This document shows positions 1 through 8,918 of a stretch of DNA of 64,000 nucleotides, piece after piece (the stretch's first letter is position 1; each line of letters starts with the position of its first letter). The translations under genes were made by a program, and so were the position numbers. Source of the stretch: an uncultured Caulobacterales bacterium (GTDB lineage: Bacteria; Pseudomonadota; Alphaproteobacteria; Caulobacterales; Caulobacteraceae); the NCBI GenBank assembly GCA_903900155.1, contig CAIUMD010000118.1, positions 62,001 through 126,000 of the forward strand, written 5' to 3'. The notes under the pieces are model-generated. The model made no database searches. It had not been told where the DNA came from and was given only the letters and a program-made list of their open reading frames with translations.

Positions 1-566
1 TTGTCATCGCCGCCGTCGCCCTGATCGTGGTCGGCCCCAAGGACTTGCCCGTTCTCCTGCGCAAGCTCGGCCAGTTCGTCGGGCGCATGCGCGGCATGGC
101 GTCGGAATTCCGGGCCAGCTTCGACGAGATGGCGCGCCAGTCCGAGCTGGACGAGCTGCGCCGCGAAGTGCAGGCCATGCGCTCGGGCCAGTTCGCCAAT
201 CCCGTGCAGGACACCGGCGTCGACCAGGTGTTCGCCGACATCGACGCCTCGCTGTCCAGCGGCGCGACCCAGATGCATCCCTATGCCGGGGGCGGGATCC
301 ACAATCCTGCCCTGACCACGGACAATTCGATCCTGCCGCCGGCTGAGCCCGCCGCGGAGATCGTCGAAAAGCCCAAGCGTGCGCCTCGCAAGAAGGCTGT
401 CGCCGCCGCCGAACCCGTCGTCGTCGAGCCCGCCAAGGCTCCCCGCAAGAAGACGGCGGCCACGGCGAAAAAGGACATTACCGTCGAAGCCCCCAAGGCC
501 GTCCGCGCGCCGCGTAAGCGCGCCGCCAAGGCCGGCGGCTCGACCGCTTCGGACATCGTCTCGTGA
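1..566 (+). CDS. tatB: Sec-independent protein translocase subunit TatB (5' end outside window)
   Basis: This is the 3' part of a TatB gene; the reading frame is open from base 3, so the true start lies before the window. TatB works with TatC in the twin-arginine receptor complex of the inner membrane. The visible N-terminus gives the end of a membrane helix (VIAAVALIVVG) followed by the family hinge PKDLP and an amphipathic helix (VLLRKLGQFVGRMRGMASEF). The C-terminal half is a low-complexity Ala/Pro/Lys tail with repeated APRKK blocks, longer than the E. coli tail. The stop overlaps the GTG start of tatC by four bases, so the two are translationally coupled. Identification is secure. Confidence 0.93.
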   Translation, partial: VIAAVALIVVGPKDLPVLLRKLGQFVGRMRGMASEFRASFDEMARQSELDELRREVQAMRSGQFANPVQDTGVDQVFADIDASLSSGATQMHPYAGGGIHNPALTTDNSILPPAEPAAEIVEKPKRAPRKKAVAAAEPVVVEPAKAPRKKTAATAKKDITVEAPKAVRAPRKRAAKAGGSTASDIVS

Positions 567-1471
567 ACGACAAAGCCATCGGATACGACGCCGAGGACGA
601 GATCGAATCCTCGCGCGCGCCGCTGTTGGACCATCTGGTCGAGCTGCGCACCCGACTGATCATCTGCGTCGGCGCCATCGCCGTGGCGTTCGGCGTCTGC
701 TTTGCGTTCGTCAAGCCGATCTTCCTGTTCCTGGTCCGCCCGTTCACGGTGGCCGAGGGCTTGAAGGCCGTGCAGGACGCCGGCGGCCATCACGGCTCGT
801 TCGACCTGATCCTGGCCCTGATCGGCGTGAAGAAGGTCCCGGCCGCCTCGCTGGCCCAGATCACCCTGCAGGCCACCGCGCCGCTGGAGCAGTTCTTCAC
901 CAACATCAAGCTGGCGGCGTTCGGGGCCATCATCCTGGCCTTCCCGATCATCGCCTGGCAGCTGTACCGCTTCGTCGCGCCGGGCCTGTACAAGAAGGAG
1001 CGCAACGCGTTCCTGCCGTTCCTGATCGCCTCGCCGGTGCTGTTCCTGATGGGCGCGTCGCTGGTCTATTACGTGATGCTGCCGTTCGTGCTGTGGTTCT
1101 CGCTGAGCCAGCAGATCGTCGGTGACGGCGTGAAGGTGGTGCTGCAGACCCGGGTGTCTGAGTATCTGACCCTGGTCACGACCTTGCTTCTGGCCTTCGG
1201 CCTAAGCTTCCAGCTGCCGGTCGTGCTGTCTCTGGGCGGCCTGGCCGGGCTGGTCAACTCGCAGATGCTGCGCACCGGCCGTCGCTACGCCATCGTCGCC
1301 GTCTTCGTCGTGGCCGCCATCGTCACCCCGCCGGATCCGATCAGCCAGATCACCCTCGCGGTGCCGTTGTGCCTGCTCTACGAGATCTCGATCTGGTGCG
1401 TGTGGCTGATCGAGCGTCGCCGCAAGAAGGAAGACGACGAAGAAGCCGGCACGGACCTCGTCGCCCAGTAG
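563..1471 (+). CDS. tatC: Sec-independent protein translocase subunit TatC
   Basis: A 302-residue polytopic inner-membrane protein, the signal-peptide receptor of the Tat pathway. The N-terminus carries the TatC signature LLDHLVELRTRLI, followed by several hydrophobic helices, and a conserved VTPPDPISQITLAVPLCLLYE region sits near the C-terminus. It is longer than E. coli TatC (258 residues), mainly because of a loop after the first helix (about residues 60-110) and a charged tail rich in Lys, Asp and Glu. The start is GTG at 563, inside the tatB stop. Its operon partner is tatB; tatA would be upstream of the window. Confidence 0.95.
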   Translation: MNDKAIGYDAEDEIESSRAPLLDHLVELRTRLIICVGAIAVAFGVCFAFVKPIFLFLVRPFTVAEGLKAVQDAGGHHGSFDLILALIGVKKVPAASLAQITLQATAPLEQFFTNIKLAAFGAIILAFPIIAWQLYRFVAPGLYKKERNAFLPFLIASPVLFLMGASLVYYVMLPFVLWFSLSQQIVGDGVKVVLQTRVSEYLTLVTTLLLAFGLSFQLPVVLSLGGLAGLVNSQMLRTGRRYAIVAVFVVAAIVTPPDPISQITLAVPLCLLYEISIWCVWLIERRRKKEDDEEAGTDLVAQ

Positions 1472-1475
1472 GGCG

Positions 1476-2369
1476 TCAGCCCACCTGGCTCCACGTCCGG
1501 GTCCGGCGGCGATCGCCCAGTTCGCCGGCGACATCCATGATCTTGCGCGCATTGTGGGTCAGATGCCCGCAGCGCCAGAGGAAATGGATCTCGGTGTGGC
1601 CGGCCTCGCCCAGCGAGTGGGTCTGGACCTGTTGGTGGCCGGGCAGGGTCTGGAGCACCGACCGCAGCACCCAGGCTGCGCCCATGCCCGCCGTCACGCA
1701 GGCCAGCATGGTGTGGTAGGACTCGATCTCGGTGATCGGCATGTCGCGGACGCCGCCGTCCGCCAGCCAGCGGTCCATCCGGAAGCGAAACGAGCAGTCG
1801 TGCCGGAAGCCGTAGAGCTCGGCGCAGCGCAGGTCCGACGGCCTCCGCACCTCGGGATGGCTCCGCTCGGTGATCAGCAGCATTTCGTCGACGAAGGCCA
1901 GGCGGCTTTCCAGGGCGTTCGACCGCACCGGGCCGTCGGTGAGGGCGACATCGAGCGCCCCGTCCGAGACGTGTTGGACGAGGTCTTCGGAGGCCTCGTG
2001 GCGGACATCCAGCTTCACGTTCCGGAAGCGCTGGCGGAACTGGCCGATCAGGGCGGGCATGTAGTCGACCAGCACGACGTCCAATGCGCCGATAACCAGC
2101 TTGCCGCCGGGATCCTCGTCGCGCATCAGGGCGCGGGTCCCGTCGGCCATGTCCAGCAGGCGCTGGGCGTGCTCCAGCAGCAGGCGACCGGACGGCGACA
2201 GCGACATGCCTTGCCGGTCCCGCAGGAAGAGCTCGCAGCGCAGGTCCTGCTCCAACTGCTGGATGCGGACGGTGACGCCGGAGGGCGCGCGGTTCAACAT
2301 CTTGGCGGCCGCCGAGATCGAGCCGGTCTGGGCCACGGCGTGGAAGGCGCGCAGTTGCGAGAGCTGCAT
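1476..2369 (-). CDS. LysR-family transcriptional regulator
   Basis: The protein has an N-terminal winged helix (LSQLRAFHAVAQTGSISAAAKMLNRAPSGVTVRIQQLE) typical of LysR-type regulators, then an effector-binding domain (about residues 85-290). The start at 2369 puts the first conserved LysR residues right at the N-terminus; an upstream ATG at 2402 would add 11 residues and cannot be excluded. It is divergently transcribed from the short-chain dehydrogenase at 2495, the usual arrangement for a LysR regulator and its target, so that gene is the likely target (inference). Its stop lies only a few bases from the convergent tatC stop. Confidence 0.85.
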   Translation of the reverse strand: MQLSQLRAFHAVAQTGSISAAAKMLNRAPSGVTVRIQQLEQDLRCELFLRDRQGMSLSPSGRLLLEHAQRLLDMADGTRALMRDEDPGGKLVIGALDVVLVDYMPALIGQFRQRFRNVKLDVRHEASEDLVQHVSDGALDVALTDGPVRSNALESRLAFVDEMLLITERSHPEVRRPSDLRCAELYGFRHDCSFRFRMDRWLADGGVRDMPITEIESYHTMLACVTAGMGAAWVLRSVLQTLPGHQQVQTHSLGEAGHTEIHFLWRCGHLTHNARKIMDVAGELGDRRRTRTWSQVG

Positions 2370-2494
2370 CAGGTGTTCCGAAATTCCGAACGCGGGGTTC
2401 ATTTCTTTTCAATTTCGAGAACGCCGGGCAACCCCTAAGCCTGCCGCGTCGGGCTGTTGAGCGGCCCTGGACGGACCTTAGGCGGAGGCTTTCC

Positions 2495-3247
2495 ATGGAT
2501 CTCGAACTCAGCGGCAAGACGGTGCTGGTCAGCGGCGGCTCGCGCGGTATCGGCCGCGCCATCGTCGAGGGCTTCCTGGCCGAGGGCGCGACGGTGTCGT
2601 TCTGCGCCCGCGACCCGCGCGGCGTGGCCCAGGCGCAGATCGACCTGGGTGAGCGCGCCTTCGGCAGCGTCGTCGACATCACCGACGCCGCCGGCGTGGA
2701 GGCGTGGGCCAAGGCCGTCGCCGAGCGGATGGGCGGGATCGACATCGTGGTGCCCAATGTCAGCGCCTTGGCCGGCGGCTCGGACCTCGCCACCTGGCGT
2801 CACGCCGTCGAGACCGACCTGCTGGGCGCGGTCGCCTTGGTCAACGCCGCCCTGCCGTGGCTGTCGGCGTCATCGGCCGCCGCGGTGGTGCTGATCTCTA
2901 GCGTCTCGGGCCGCGAGGTCGACATGTTCGCCGAGCCCTACGGCGTGATCAAAAGCGCCCTGATCCACTACGGCAAGAGCCTGTCGGTGAAGCTGGCGGG
3001 GCAGGGGATCCGGGTGAACACGGTCTCGCCCGGCAACGTCTATTTCCCCGACGGCGTCTGGGGAAAGATCGAGCGCGAGACGCCCGAAACCTTCGCTCAA
3101 TGCCTGGCCATGAACCCCCTGGGGCGCATGGCGCGGCCGGACGAGGTCGCCAAGGCGGTGCTGTTCCTGGCCAGCAGCGCGGCCAGCTTCACGACCGGTA
3201 CGAACCTGACGGTCGACGGCGGCCTGACGCGCGGCGTGCAGTTCTAA
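2495..3247 (+). CDS. Short-chain dehydrogenase/reductase (SDR), classical type
   Basis: A 250-residue Rossmann-fold oxidoreductase. The cofactor motif GGSRGIG is at residues 14-20, a catalytic serine lies near 136 (ISSVSG), and Tyr149-x3-Lys153 (YGVIK) is intact. The C-terminus has the FLASS-ASFTTGTNLTVDGG ending typical of the FabG/SDR group. The structural NNAG motif is replaced by NVSA at residues 88-91, which is seen in some SDR subfamilies. The substrate cannot be told from sequence. An RBS-like GGCGGAGG lies upstream of the ATG. It is divergent from the LysR gene and followed by a strong terminator hairpin. Confidence 0.88.
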   Translation: MDLELSGKTVLVSGGSRGIGRAIVEGFLAEGATVSFCARDPRGVAQAQIDLGERAFGSVVDITDAAGVEAWAKAVAERMGGIDIVVPNVSALAGGSDLATWRHAVETDLLGAVALVNAALPWLSASSAAAVVLISSVSGREVDMFAEPYGVIKSALIHYGKSLSVKLAGQGIRVNTVSPGNVYFPDGVWGKIERETPETFAQCLAMNPLGRMARPDEVAKAVLFLASSAASFTTGTNLTVDGGLTRGVQF

Positions 3248-3254
3248 CGGCAAA

Positions 3255-3290
3255 GGGCCCCGCGGCTTAAGCCGCGGAGCCCTCCGTTTT
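3255..3290 (+). terminator. Rho-independent terminator after the SDR gene
   Basis: A 14-bp GC-rich inverted repeat (arms 3255-3268 and 3269-3282, one mismatch, centred on CTTAAG) is followed by TCCGTTTT. It lies eight bases after the SDR stop codon and may also block read-through from the convergent UrcA-like gene. Confidence 0.75.
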
Positions 3291-3314
3291 CCACTCAAGT
3301 AAGCGAGTGAAACC

Positions 3315-3782
3315 TTAGGCGGCGGCGCCCATGCGCGCCTGCAGCTGAGCCTTGGCGGCGCGGACGGTGTCGGTCACGCAGGCCTGGTAGCTCACGACGC
3401 TGAAGTTCGGCTGGGCCTTGCAGACCGTGGCCGCGGCGGCGCGGATTTCCTGGTGGATCTGGGTGCGGGTCTTGCCTTTCAGCGAGATGCGGACGACCGA
3501 GACGGTTTCGTTGGCGAAGGCCTTGCCGGCGTCACGGGCGCGCAGCAGCGAGGCCAACTGGCGGTGAGCGCTGTTGGTGGCGCCTTCGATGCAGTCTTCG
3601 GTGGCGACCTTCGAGCCCTGGCCGCAGACGGCAGCGGCGGCGGCCTTGATCTCGTTTTCGATCTGGACCGAGTTCTTGCCGGCGATCGAAACGCGGACTT
3701 CCGAAGAGGCGGTCTTGGCGCCGGCCGGAGCGGCGATGGCGGCGGCGATGGCGAGGGCGGCGAAAGCGGCGAACGTCTTCAT
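3315..3782 (-). CDS. Secreted UrcA-like protein with two repeated domains
   Basis: A 155-residue protein with a Sec signal peptide (MKTFAAFAALAIAAAIAAPAGAKT). The mature part has two halves of the same design: a short beta segment (VRVSIAGK, later VRISLKGK), a helix ending in AAAAVC or AAATVC, then a second Cys (EDCIEGA, later QACVTDT) and an Ala/Gln-rich helix. This Cys-pair layout matches the small periplasmic UrcA family common in Caulobacterales and Sphingomonadales, where one copy is usual; here there are two. The function of the family is unknown to me. The gene is monocistronic and convergent with the SDR gene. Confidence 0.6.
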   Translation of the reverse strand: MKTFAAFAALAIAAAIAAPAGAKTASSEVRVSIAGKNSVQIENEIKAAAAAVCGQGSKVATEDCIEGATNSAHRQLASLLRARDAGKAFANETVSVVRISLKGKTRTQIHQEIRAAAATVCKAQPNFSVVSYQACVTDTVRAAKAQLQARMGAAA

Positions 3783-4159
3783 GGTGTTTCTTGTTCCTAA
3801 TGAATGATCGGGAGGGCCGGGAAGGGCCGCTGAAAAAGGACGCGTACTGAACTTGGCGCGGCTTTTCCGGCATCGGAATTAAGCCGTCATGACAAAGCGC
3901 GGCTAATTCCCGTTAACAGTTGGATGGTTCGTGCGGCTTGGCGCGAAAACGGGGAAAGAACGGCTTTTTCGGCCTGCGTCATGCGGTCGCACGTGTCCCG
4001 AAATCGGGTTTTCGCGCAATGATGTCCAGCTTTCGCCACGGTCGCGCCGGATCACGAAGCCGTTGAGAGCCGGGCAGGGCGCCCGGAAAGCTTGGCGCCC
4101 CCGCCGACGCGCCTTAGAGAGGGCGTTTCTCCATCGCCTATCTCCCGAGCTTGCGTTCG
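3783..4159. promoter_or_regulatory. 377-bp divergent intergenic region with a long-spaced inverted repeat
   Basis: No gene is supported here. It must hold the promoters for the UrcA-like gene (minus) and serS (plus). A perfect 10-bp inverted repeat, GCGCGAAAAC at 3941-3950 and GTTTTCGCGC at 4008-4017, encloses 57 bases, and a small internal hairpin (CCCG-AAAT-CGGG, 3998-4009) sits against the right arm. An AT-rich patch around 3878-3917 contains GTTAAC, a possible CtrA-type half site. Roles are unproven. Confidence 0.4.
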
Positions 4160-5455
4160 ATGCACGACATCAAGGCCATCCGCGAAAATCCCGAAACCTT
4201 CGACCGCCACTGGTCGGGCAAGGGCCGATCGGGCGCGGCCGACGAGGCGGTCGAACTCGACAAGCAGCTGCGCGCCGCCCAGACGACGCTGCAAGAGGCT
4301 CAAGCCAAGCGCAACGAGAGCTCCAAGCTGATCGGCCAGGCCAAGGCCAAGAAGGACGAGGCCGAGGCTTCGCGCCTCATGGCCGAGGTCGAGGCGTTGA
4401 AGGGCGTGATGGCCACGGCCGCCGAAGAGGAAGCCCTCGCCGGCGGCAAGCTGAAGGAGCTGCTGGCCAGCCTGCCCAACGTCCCGGCCGCCGAAGTGCC
4501 CGTGGGCGAGGATGAGAGCGGTAACGTCGAGCAGCGCGCCTGGGGCGACGCCAAGGCCCTGCCGGCCGGCAAGCTGAACGCGCCGAAGGATCACGTCGAC
4601 CTGGGCCACGCCCTGGGGGGCATGGACTTCGAAGCCGCCGCCCGCATGAGCGGCGCGCGCTTTGTGGTGCTCAAGAAAGAGATCGCCCGCCTGGAGCGCG
4701 CCATCGGCCAGTTCATGCTGGACCTGCAGACCGTCGAGCACGGCTACACCGAGGTGAGCCCGCCGCTTCTGGTGAAGGCCGACGCCCTGTTCGGCACCGG
4801 CCAACTACCCAAGTTCGCCGACGACCTGTTCCACACTACCGACGACCGCTGGCTGATCCCGACCGCCGAAGTCTCCCTCACCAACATCGTCCGTGAGCAA
4901 CTCGTCGCCGAGGAAGAGCTGCCGATGCGCCTGACGGCCCTGACGCCCAGCTTCCGCGCCGAGGCCGGTTCGGCCGGTCGCGACACGCGCGGCATGATCC
5001 GCCAGCATCAGTTCTACAAGGTCGAGCTGGTCTCGATCACCACGCCCGACCAGTCGGAAGCCGAGCACCAGCGCATGGTCGAGTGCGCCGAGACCGTGCT
5101 GAAGACGCTGGAGCTGCCCTTCCGCACCATGCTGCTGTGCACGGGCGACATGGGCTTCGGCGCCAAGAAGACCTACGACCTGGAAGTCTGGCTGCCGTCG
5201 CAGGACATGTACCGCGAGATCAGCTCGTGCTCGAACTGCGGCGACTTCCAGGCCCGCCGCATGGACGCCCGCTACCGCAAGACCGGGGAGAAGGGCGGCC
5301 ATTTCGTGCACACCCTGAACGGCTCTGGCCTGGCCGTCGGCCGCACCCTGGTGGCCGTGCTGGAGAACTACCAGGACGAGGCCGGCCGCATCCACATCCC
5401 GGCCGCGCTGCAGCCCTATATGGGCGGCGTCACCCACATCGGAGGCGATGCGTGA
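4160..5455 (+). CDS. serS: Seryl-tRNA synthetase
   Basis: A 431-residue class II aminoacyl-tRNA synthetase that charges tRNA-Ser. The N-terminal 100 residues form the charged coiled-coil arm that binds the long variable arm of tRNA-Ser ([21 protein letters not shown]). Motif 2 ([14 protein letters not shown], then HQFYKVE) and motif 3 ([19 protein letters not shown]) are intact, with [15 protein letters not shown] between them. I chose ATG 4160 ([12 protein letters not shown]), the family's usual N-terminus; an in-frame TTG lies nine bases upstream. The stop overlaps the GTG start of surE. Confidence 0.96.
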   Translation: MHDIKAIRENPETFDRHWSGKGRSGAADEAVELDKQLRAAQTTLQEAQAKRNESSKLIGQAKAKKDEAEASRLMAEVEALKGVMATAAEEEALAGGKLKELLASLPNVPAAEVPVGEDESGNVEQRAWGDAKALPAGKLNAPKDHVDLGHALGGMDFEAAARMSGARFVVLKKEIARLERAIGQFMLDLQTVEHGYTEVSPPLLVKADALFGTGQLPKFADDLFHTTDDRWLIPTAEVSLTNIVREQLVAEEELPMRLTALTPSFRAEAGSAGRDTRGMIRQHQFYKVELVSITTPDQSEAEHQRMVECAETVLKTLELPFRTMLLCTGDMGFGAKKTYDLEVWLPSQDMYREISSCSNCGDFQARRMDARYRKTGEKGGHFVHTLNGSGLAVGRTLVAVLENYQDEAGRIHIPAALQPYMGGVTHIGGDA

Positions 5456-6267
5456 GGATCCTCCTCACCAACGACGACGGCATCAATGCGCCGGGCCTGA
5501 AGGCCCTGGAGACGATCGCTCGCGCCCTGACCGACGACGTCTGGATCTGCGCGCCGGAATACGAGCAGTCGGGCGCCAGCCGGGCCCTCACCCTGTCGGA
5601 CCCGATCCGCGTGCGCAAGCTGGACGACCGCCGCTTCGCCGTGGAAGGCACGCCGACCGACTGCGTGATGATGGCCGTGCAGCAGTTGATCGACGGCCCC
5701 GCGCCGGATCTGGTGCTGTCGGGCGTCAACCGCGGTCAGAACCTGGCCGAGGACGTCACCCTGTCGGGCACGGTCGCCGGCGCGATCGAGGGCATGGCCC
5801 ACGGCATCCGCTCGATCGCGCTGTCGCAGACCATGACCTTCTTCCATGACGAGGTCGTCGCCCATTGGGAGACCGCCGAGCACTTCGGTCCGGGCATCGT
5901 CCAGCGCCTGCTGGAAGTGGGCTGGCCGGGCGACGTGGTCATGAACGTCAACTTCCCGGCCTTGCCGATCGAGGAGGTCACGGCGGTCGAGGTGACCCGC
6001 CAGGGCTTCCGCGACGGCCTGCTGCGCAACATGGAAAAGCGCACCGACCTGCGCGGCCGCGACTATTACTGGATGGGCTTTTCGGCCAAGGCGTCGCAGC
6101 CGGCCGAGGGCACCGACCTGCGGGCCATCTATGAAGGCCGTATCTCGGTCACGCCGCTGCACATCGACCTGACGCACCACGAGAGCGTTCATAAGCTGAA
6201 GAGCGTCCTGGGCGGCGCTCCGCCCAAGCTTAAGGCTCCTTCCGATCCCTCCCGGGGGGGCGAATGA
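5452..6267 (+). CDS. surE: 5'/3'-nucleotidase SurE
   Basis: A 271-residue metal-dependent nucleoside monophosphate phosphatase of the stationary-phase survival family. The metal-site motif [13 protein letters not shown] is at the N-terminus, followed by [12 protein letters not shown] and [22 protein letters not shown], both family signatures. The start is GTG 5452 with GGAGG at 5441-5445; the nearby ATG at 5448 is out of frame. It overlaps the serS stop by four bases and the pcm start by four bases, so serS-surE-pcm are translationally coupled. SurE and Pcm are neighbours in many proteobacteria and both serve maintenance of ageing cells. Confidence 0.96.
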   Translation: MRILLTNDDGINAPGLKALETIARALTDDVWICAPEYEQSGASRALTLSDPIRVRKLDDRRFAVEGTPTDCVMMAVQQLIDGPAPDLVLSGVNRGQNLAEDVTLSGTVAGAIEGMAHGIRSIALSQTMTFFHDEVVAHWETAEHFGPGIVQRLLEVGWPGDVVMNVNFPALPIEEVTAVEVTRQGFRDGLLRNMEKRTDLRGRDYYWMGFSAKASQPAEGTDLRAIYEGRISVTPLHIDLTHHESVHKLKSVLGGAPPKLKAPSDPSRGGE

Positions 6268-6932
6268 GCGGACGGACGACCAAGGCCGCCGAGAACGCCA
6301 AGGCCGACTTGCCGCGCCTGATGCAGGCCCTGCGCGACCAGGGCGTGACCGACCCCCAGGTGCTGAAGGCCATCGAGACCACGCCGCGCGACCTGTTCAC
6401 GCCGGACCTGTTCAAGGATCGCTCGTGGGAGGACTCGGCCCTGCCGATCGCCTGCGGCCAGACCATCAGCCAGCCCTATATCGTCGGCCTGATGACCCAG
6501 GCCCTGACGGTCGAGCCGCGCTCGCGCGTGCTGGAGATCGGCACGGGGTCCGGCTACCAGACCACCATCCTCAGCAAGGTCTCGCGCCTCGTCTACACGA
6601 TCGAGCGCTATCGGACCCTGATGAAGGAGGCCGAGAGCCGCTTCAACACCCTGGGCCTGACCAATGTCATCACCAAATTCGGGGATGGCGGTGAAGGCTG
6701 GGCCGAACAGGCGCCGTTCGACCGTATTATGGTCACGGCCGCGGCCGAAGATGATCCCAAGCGGCTGCTTTCGCAGCTGAAGCCCAACGGCGTGCTGGTC
6801 GCGCCGGTGGGGAAGGGGCCTGTGCAGAGCCTTCGCCGCTACGCCGGCGACGGCAAGGGGGGCTTCCGGGTAGAGATCCTGTGCGACGTGCGCTTCGTGC
6901 CGCTGCTGGCGGGCGTCGCCAAGGATCAGTGA
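6264..6932 (+). CDS. pcm: Protein-L-isoaspartate O-methyltransferase
   Basis: A 222-residue SAM-dependent methyltransferase that starts repair of isoaspartyl residues in damaged proteins. The SAM-binding motif I is [11 protein letters not shown], preceded by the PIMT signature [17 protein letters not shown]. Later motifs [14 protein letters not shown] and [14 protein letters not shown] are also typical. The ATG lies within the surE stop (ATGA overlap). A short GC hairpin follows the stop, ahead of dipM. Confidence 0.95.
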   Translation: MSGRTTKAAENAKADLPRLMQALRDQGVTDPQVLKAIETTPRDLFTPDLFKDRSWEDSALPIACGQTISQPYIVGLMTQALTVEPRSRVLEIGTGSGYQTTILSKVSRLVYTIERYRTLMKEAESRFNTLGLTNVITKFGDGGEGWAEQAPFDRIMVTAAAEDDPKRLLSQLKPNGVLVAPVGKGPVQSLRRYAGDGKGGFRVEILCDVRFVPLLAGVAKDQ

Positions 6933-6939
6933 GTTTGGA

Positions 6940-6961
6940 GGACGCGGCGTCCCGCGTCCTT
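6940..6961 (+). terminator. Hairpin after pcm
   Basis: An 8-bp stem (GGACGCGG at 6940-6947, CCGCGTCC at 6952-6959) with a 4-base loop lies just after the pcm stop, followed by TTC only. It could be a weak terminator or attenuating hairpin between pcm and dipM. A second small hairpin (6989-7007) sits just ahead of the dipM ribosome-binding site AAAGGAG. Confidence 0.4.
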
Positions 6962-7025
6962 CGGTGTTAAAGGTTGATTCACCCTGGCGGAGCCCTTTGG
7001 TGGCTCCGGCGGGAAAGGAGACGTT

Positions 7026-8876
7026 ATGAGGCAGTTGTGGACGCAAGCGGCGGTGATCGCCCTGACGGCTGGAACGCTCTCCGCCTGCGCGACCGAAGCG
7101 CCGCAGTATCCGGCGCGTGAAGGCCAGGCGCCCGCGCCGGCCACAACGCGTCCGACACCCAACTTCCCGATCACCCAGGCCCCGGCCCAGTCGCAGGCCG
7201 AAGCGCCGGTTTCGACCTCGACCGAAAGCAATGCCGCCGAGCGCCTGCCGCCGCCTCAGCCGATCCAGAGCCAGCCCTTGGCGCCGCCGACGCAAACGCC
7301 GCTGCCGCCCCCGCCGGCCCCGCAGCCCGTGATCCGTCCGGTTCCGCCCAAGACCGTGGTCACCACCACCGTCATCGGTCCCGTGGTCACCGTCCCGGGC
7401 AGGCCGCAGGTGCATGTGGTCAAGTCTGGCGACACCCTGACCTCGATCGCCAAGCGCTTTGACGTCAATGTCAACGACTTGGCCAGGGACAATGATTTCA
7501 AGAAGGGCCAGACTCTGCGTCTGGGCCAGAAGATCACCGGCCCCGCCAGCGAGCAGAAGGCCTATGTGGTCCAGACCGGCGACACCATCTTCGCCATCGC
7601 CAAGCGCTTCAACGTCACCGCCGCGGCCCTGGCCGACGAGAACGACCTGAAGACCGGCTCGGCGATCAAGAAGGGCCAGAAGCTGGTCCTGCCGGACGGC
7701 TACAAGGACAAGGGCCCGACCAAGACCACGACGGTGATCCCGGGCGCGCCGGGAACCAGCCTGGCCGGCGCTGAGCCCGCGCCGACGCCGACCCGTCCGG
7801 CGCCCTCGCGTCCGACCTACACCCCGCCCGCCGACGAAGAACCGGCGACCACCCAGGTCAGCACCACCACGCTCAGCGTCACCGGCGCCGTCGTCTCGGT
7901 GGCCGGCCCGCGCGAGGTCCACACGGTCAAGTCGGGCGACACCCTGACGGCGATCGCCCGTAAGTTCGACATGAGCATCAAGGAGTTGGCCGACGCCAAC
8001 GACCTGGACACCGACAAGCCGCTGAAGCTGGGCGCCAAGATCAAGGGTCCGGCGACCACCTCCAAGGCCTATGTCGCCCAGAGCGGCGACACCCTGACGG
8101 GCGTGGCCAAGCGCTTCAATGTCAGCGTCAAGGAACTGGCGGCCGAGAACGACCTGAAGACCAGCGCCTCGGTCAAGAAGGGCCAGAAGCTGGTCCTGCC
8201 CGACGGTTACAAGGACAAGGGTCCGATCAAGACCACGACGACGGTGACCAGGCCGGCCCCGTCCACGCCGTCGAACAGCTACGCCAAGGTCGAGACGCCG
8301 GCGACCTCGCGCCCTGTGACCACGCCGTCCAGCCCAGTCCCGTATCAGCCCAGCGGCAACACCTATTCCCGCCCCAGCGCGCCGGTCGCCGCCCAGCCGG
8401 TGGCCCCGCCGCCGTCGACGACTCGTCCGATCATCGAGAGCAGCGCCGCCCCGACCGAGGCCGAGATCATCGCCTCGGGCCGTGGCAAGTTCGCCTGGCC
8501 GGTGCGTGGCGAGATCATCTCGGACTTCGGCGCCAAGAGCACGGGCCAACGCAACGACGGCCTGGACATCCGCGCCGCCTCGGGCACGCCGGTGCTGTCG
8601 GCCGCCGAGGGCAAGGTGGCCTATGCCGGCAACCAGGTGCCCAGCTACGGCAACCTGGTGCTGGTGCGCCACGCCGACGGCTGGGTGACGGCCTACGCCC
8701 ACCTCTCCAGCATCAATGTGAAGATGCAGCAGGACGTGCGTCAGGGCGAACAGCTGGGTTCGGTCGGCGCCACCGGCGGCACCAATGAGCCCAAGCTGCA
8801 CTTCGAGATGCGCTACGCGCCCACGCCCAAGGACAAGGCCAAGCCGGTCGATCCGGCGCTGGTTTTGCCGCGCTAA
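7026..8876 (+). CDS. dipM: Cell-division LytM factor DipM-type lipoprotein (four LysM domains plus LytM/M23 domain)
   Basis: A 616-residue envelope protein. A lipoprotein-like signal (ALTAGTLSACAT, Cys20) is followed by a Pro-rich linker, LysM1 at about 128-172 and LysM2 at 177-222, a second linker, LysM3 at 296-342 and LysM4 at 347-392, then a C-terminal LytM/M23 domain at about 488-616. Each LysM carries a SGDTL or TGDTI core. In the LytM domain the first zinc-ligand His of active enzymes is replaced (NDGLDI), as in NlpD/EnvC, so it is predicted non-catalytic and to activate other peptidoglycan hydrolases. Domain order and length match Caulobacter DipM, a division factor. The RBS AAAGGAG is six bases before the ATG; a strong terminator follows. 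Confidence 0.9.
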   Translation: MRQLWTQAAVIALTAGTLSACATEAPQYPAREGQAPAPATTRPTPNFPITQAPAQSQAEAPVSTSTESNAAERLPPPQPIQSQPLAPPTQTPLPPPPAPQPVIRPVPPKTVVTTTVIGPVVTVPGRPQVHVVKSGDTLTSIAKRFDVNVNDLARDNDFKKGQTLRLGQKITGPASEQKAYVVQTGDTIFAIAKRFNVTAAALADENDLKTGSAIKKGQKLVLPDGYKDKGPTKTTTVIPGAPGTSLAGAEPAPTPTRPAPSRPTYTPPADEEPATTQVSTTTLSVTGAVVSVAGPREVHTVKSGDTLTAIARKFDMSIKELADANDLDTDKPLKLGAKIKGPATTSKAYVAQSGDTLTGVAKRFNVSVKELAAENDLKTSASVKKGQKLVLPDGYKDKGPIKTTTTVTRPAPSTPSNSYAKVETPATSRPVTTPSSPVPYQPSGNTYSRPSAPVAAQPVAPPPSTTRPIIESSAAPTEAEIIASGRGKFAWPVRGEIISDFGAKSTGQRNDGLDIRAASGTPVLSAAEGKVAYAGNQVPSYGNLVLVRHADGWVTAYAHLSSINVKMQQDVRQGEQLGSVGATGGTNEPKLHFEMRYAPTPKDKAKPVDPALVLPR

Positions 8877-8880
8877 AAGG

Positions 8881-8915
8881 AAAAAGGCCCGCTTCGAAAG
8901 AGGCGGGCCTTTTTG
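8881..8915 (+). terminator. Bidirectional rho-independent terminator after dipM
   Basis: AAAAAGGCCCGC at 8881-8892 pairs with a matching GCGGGCCTTTTT ending at 8915 around a short loop. The A-run on the left and T-run on the right let it terminate both dipM and the convergent gene ending at 8919. Confidence 0.88.
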
Positions 8916-8918
8916 CCT

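Noticed and set aside
3901-3920. Possible CtrA binding site near GTTAAC upstream of serS
   Set aside because: Only one clean TTAAC half site is present; the other half (CTAA) is imperfect and the spacing is six, not seven. Not called as a site.
6189-8801. An 870-codon minus-strand frame opposite surE, pcm and dipM
   Set aside because: It has extreme Arg/Gly/His composition and no domain, and the opposite-strand genes have full family motifs. It is a codon-bias shadow.
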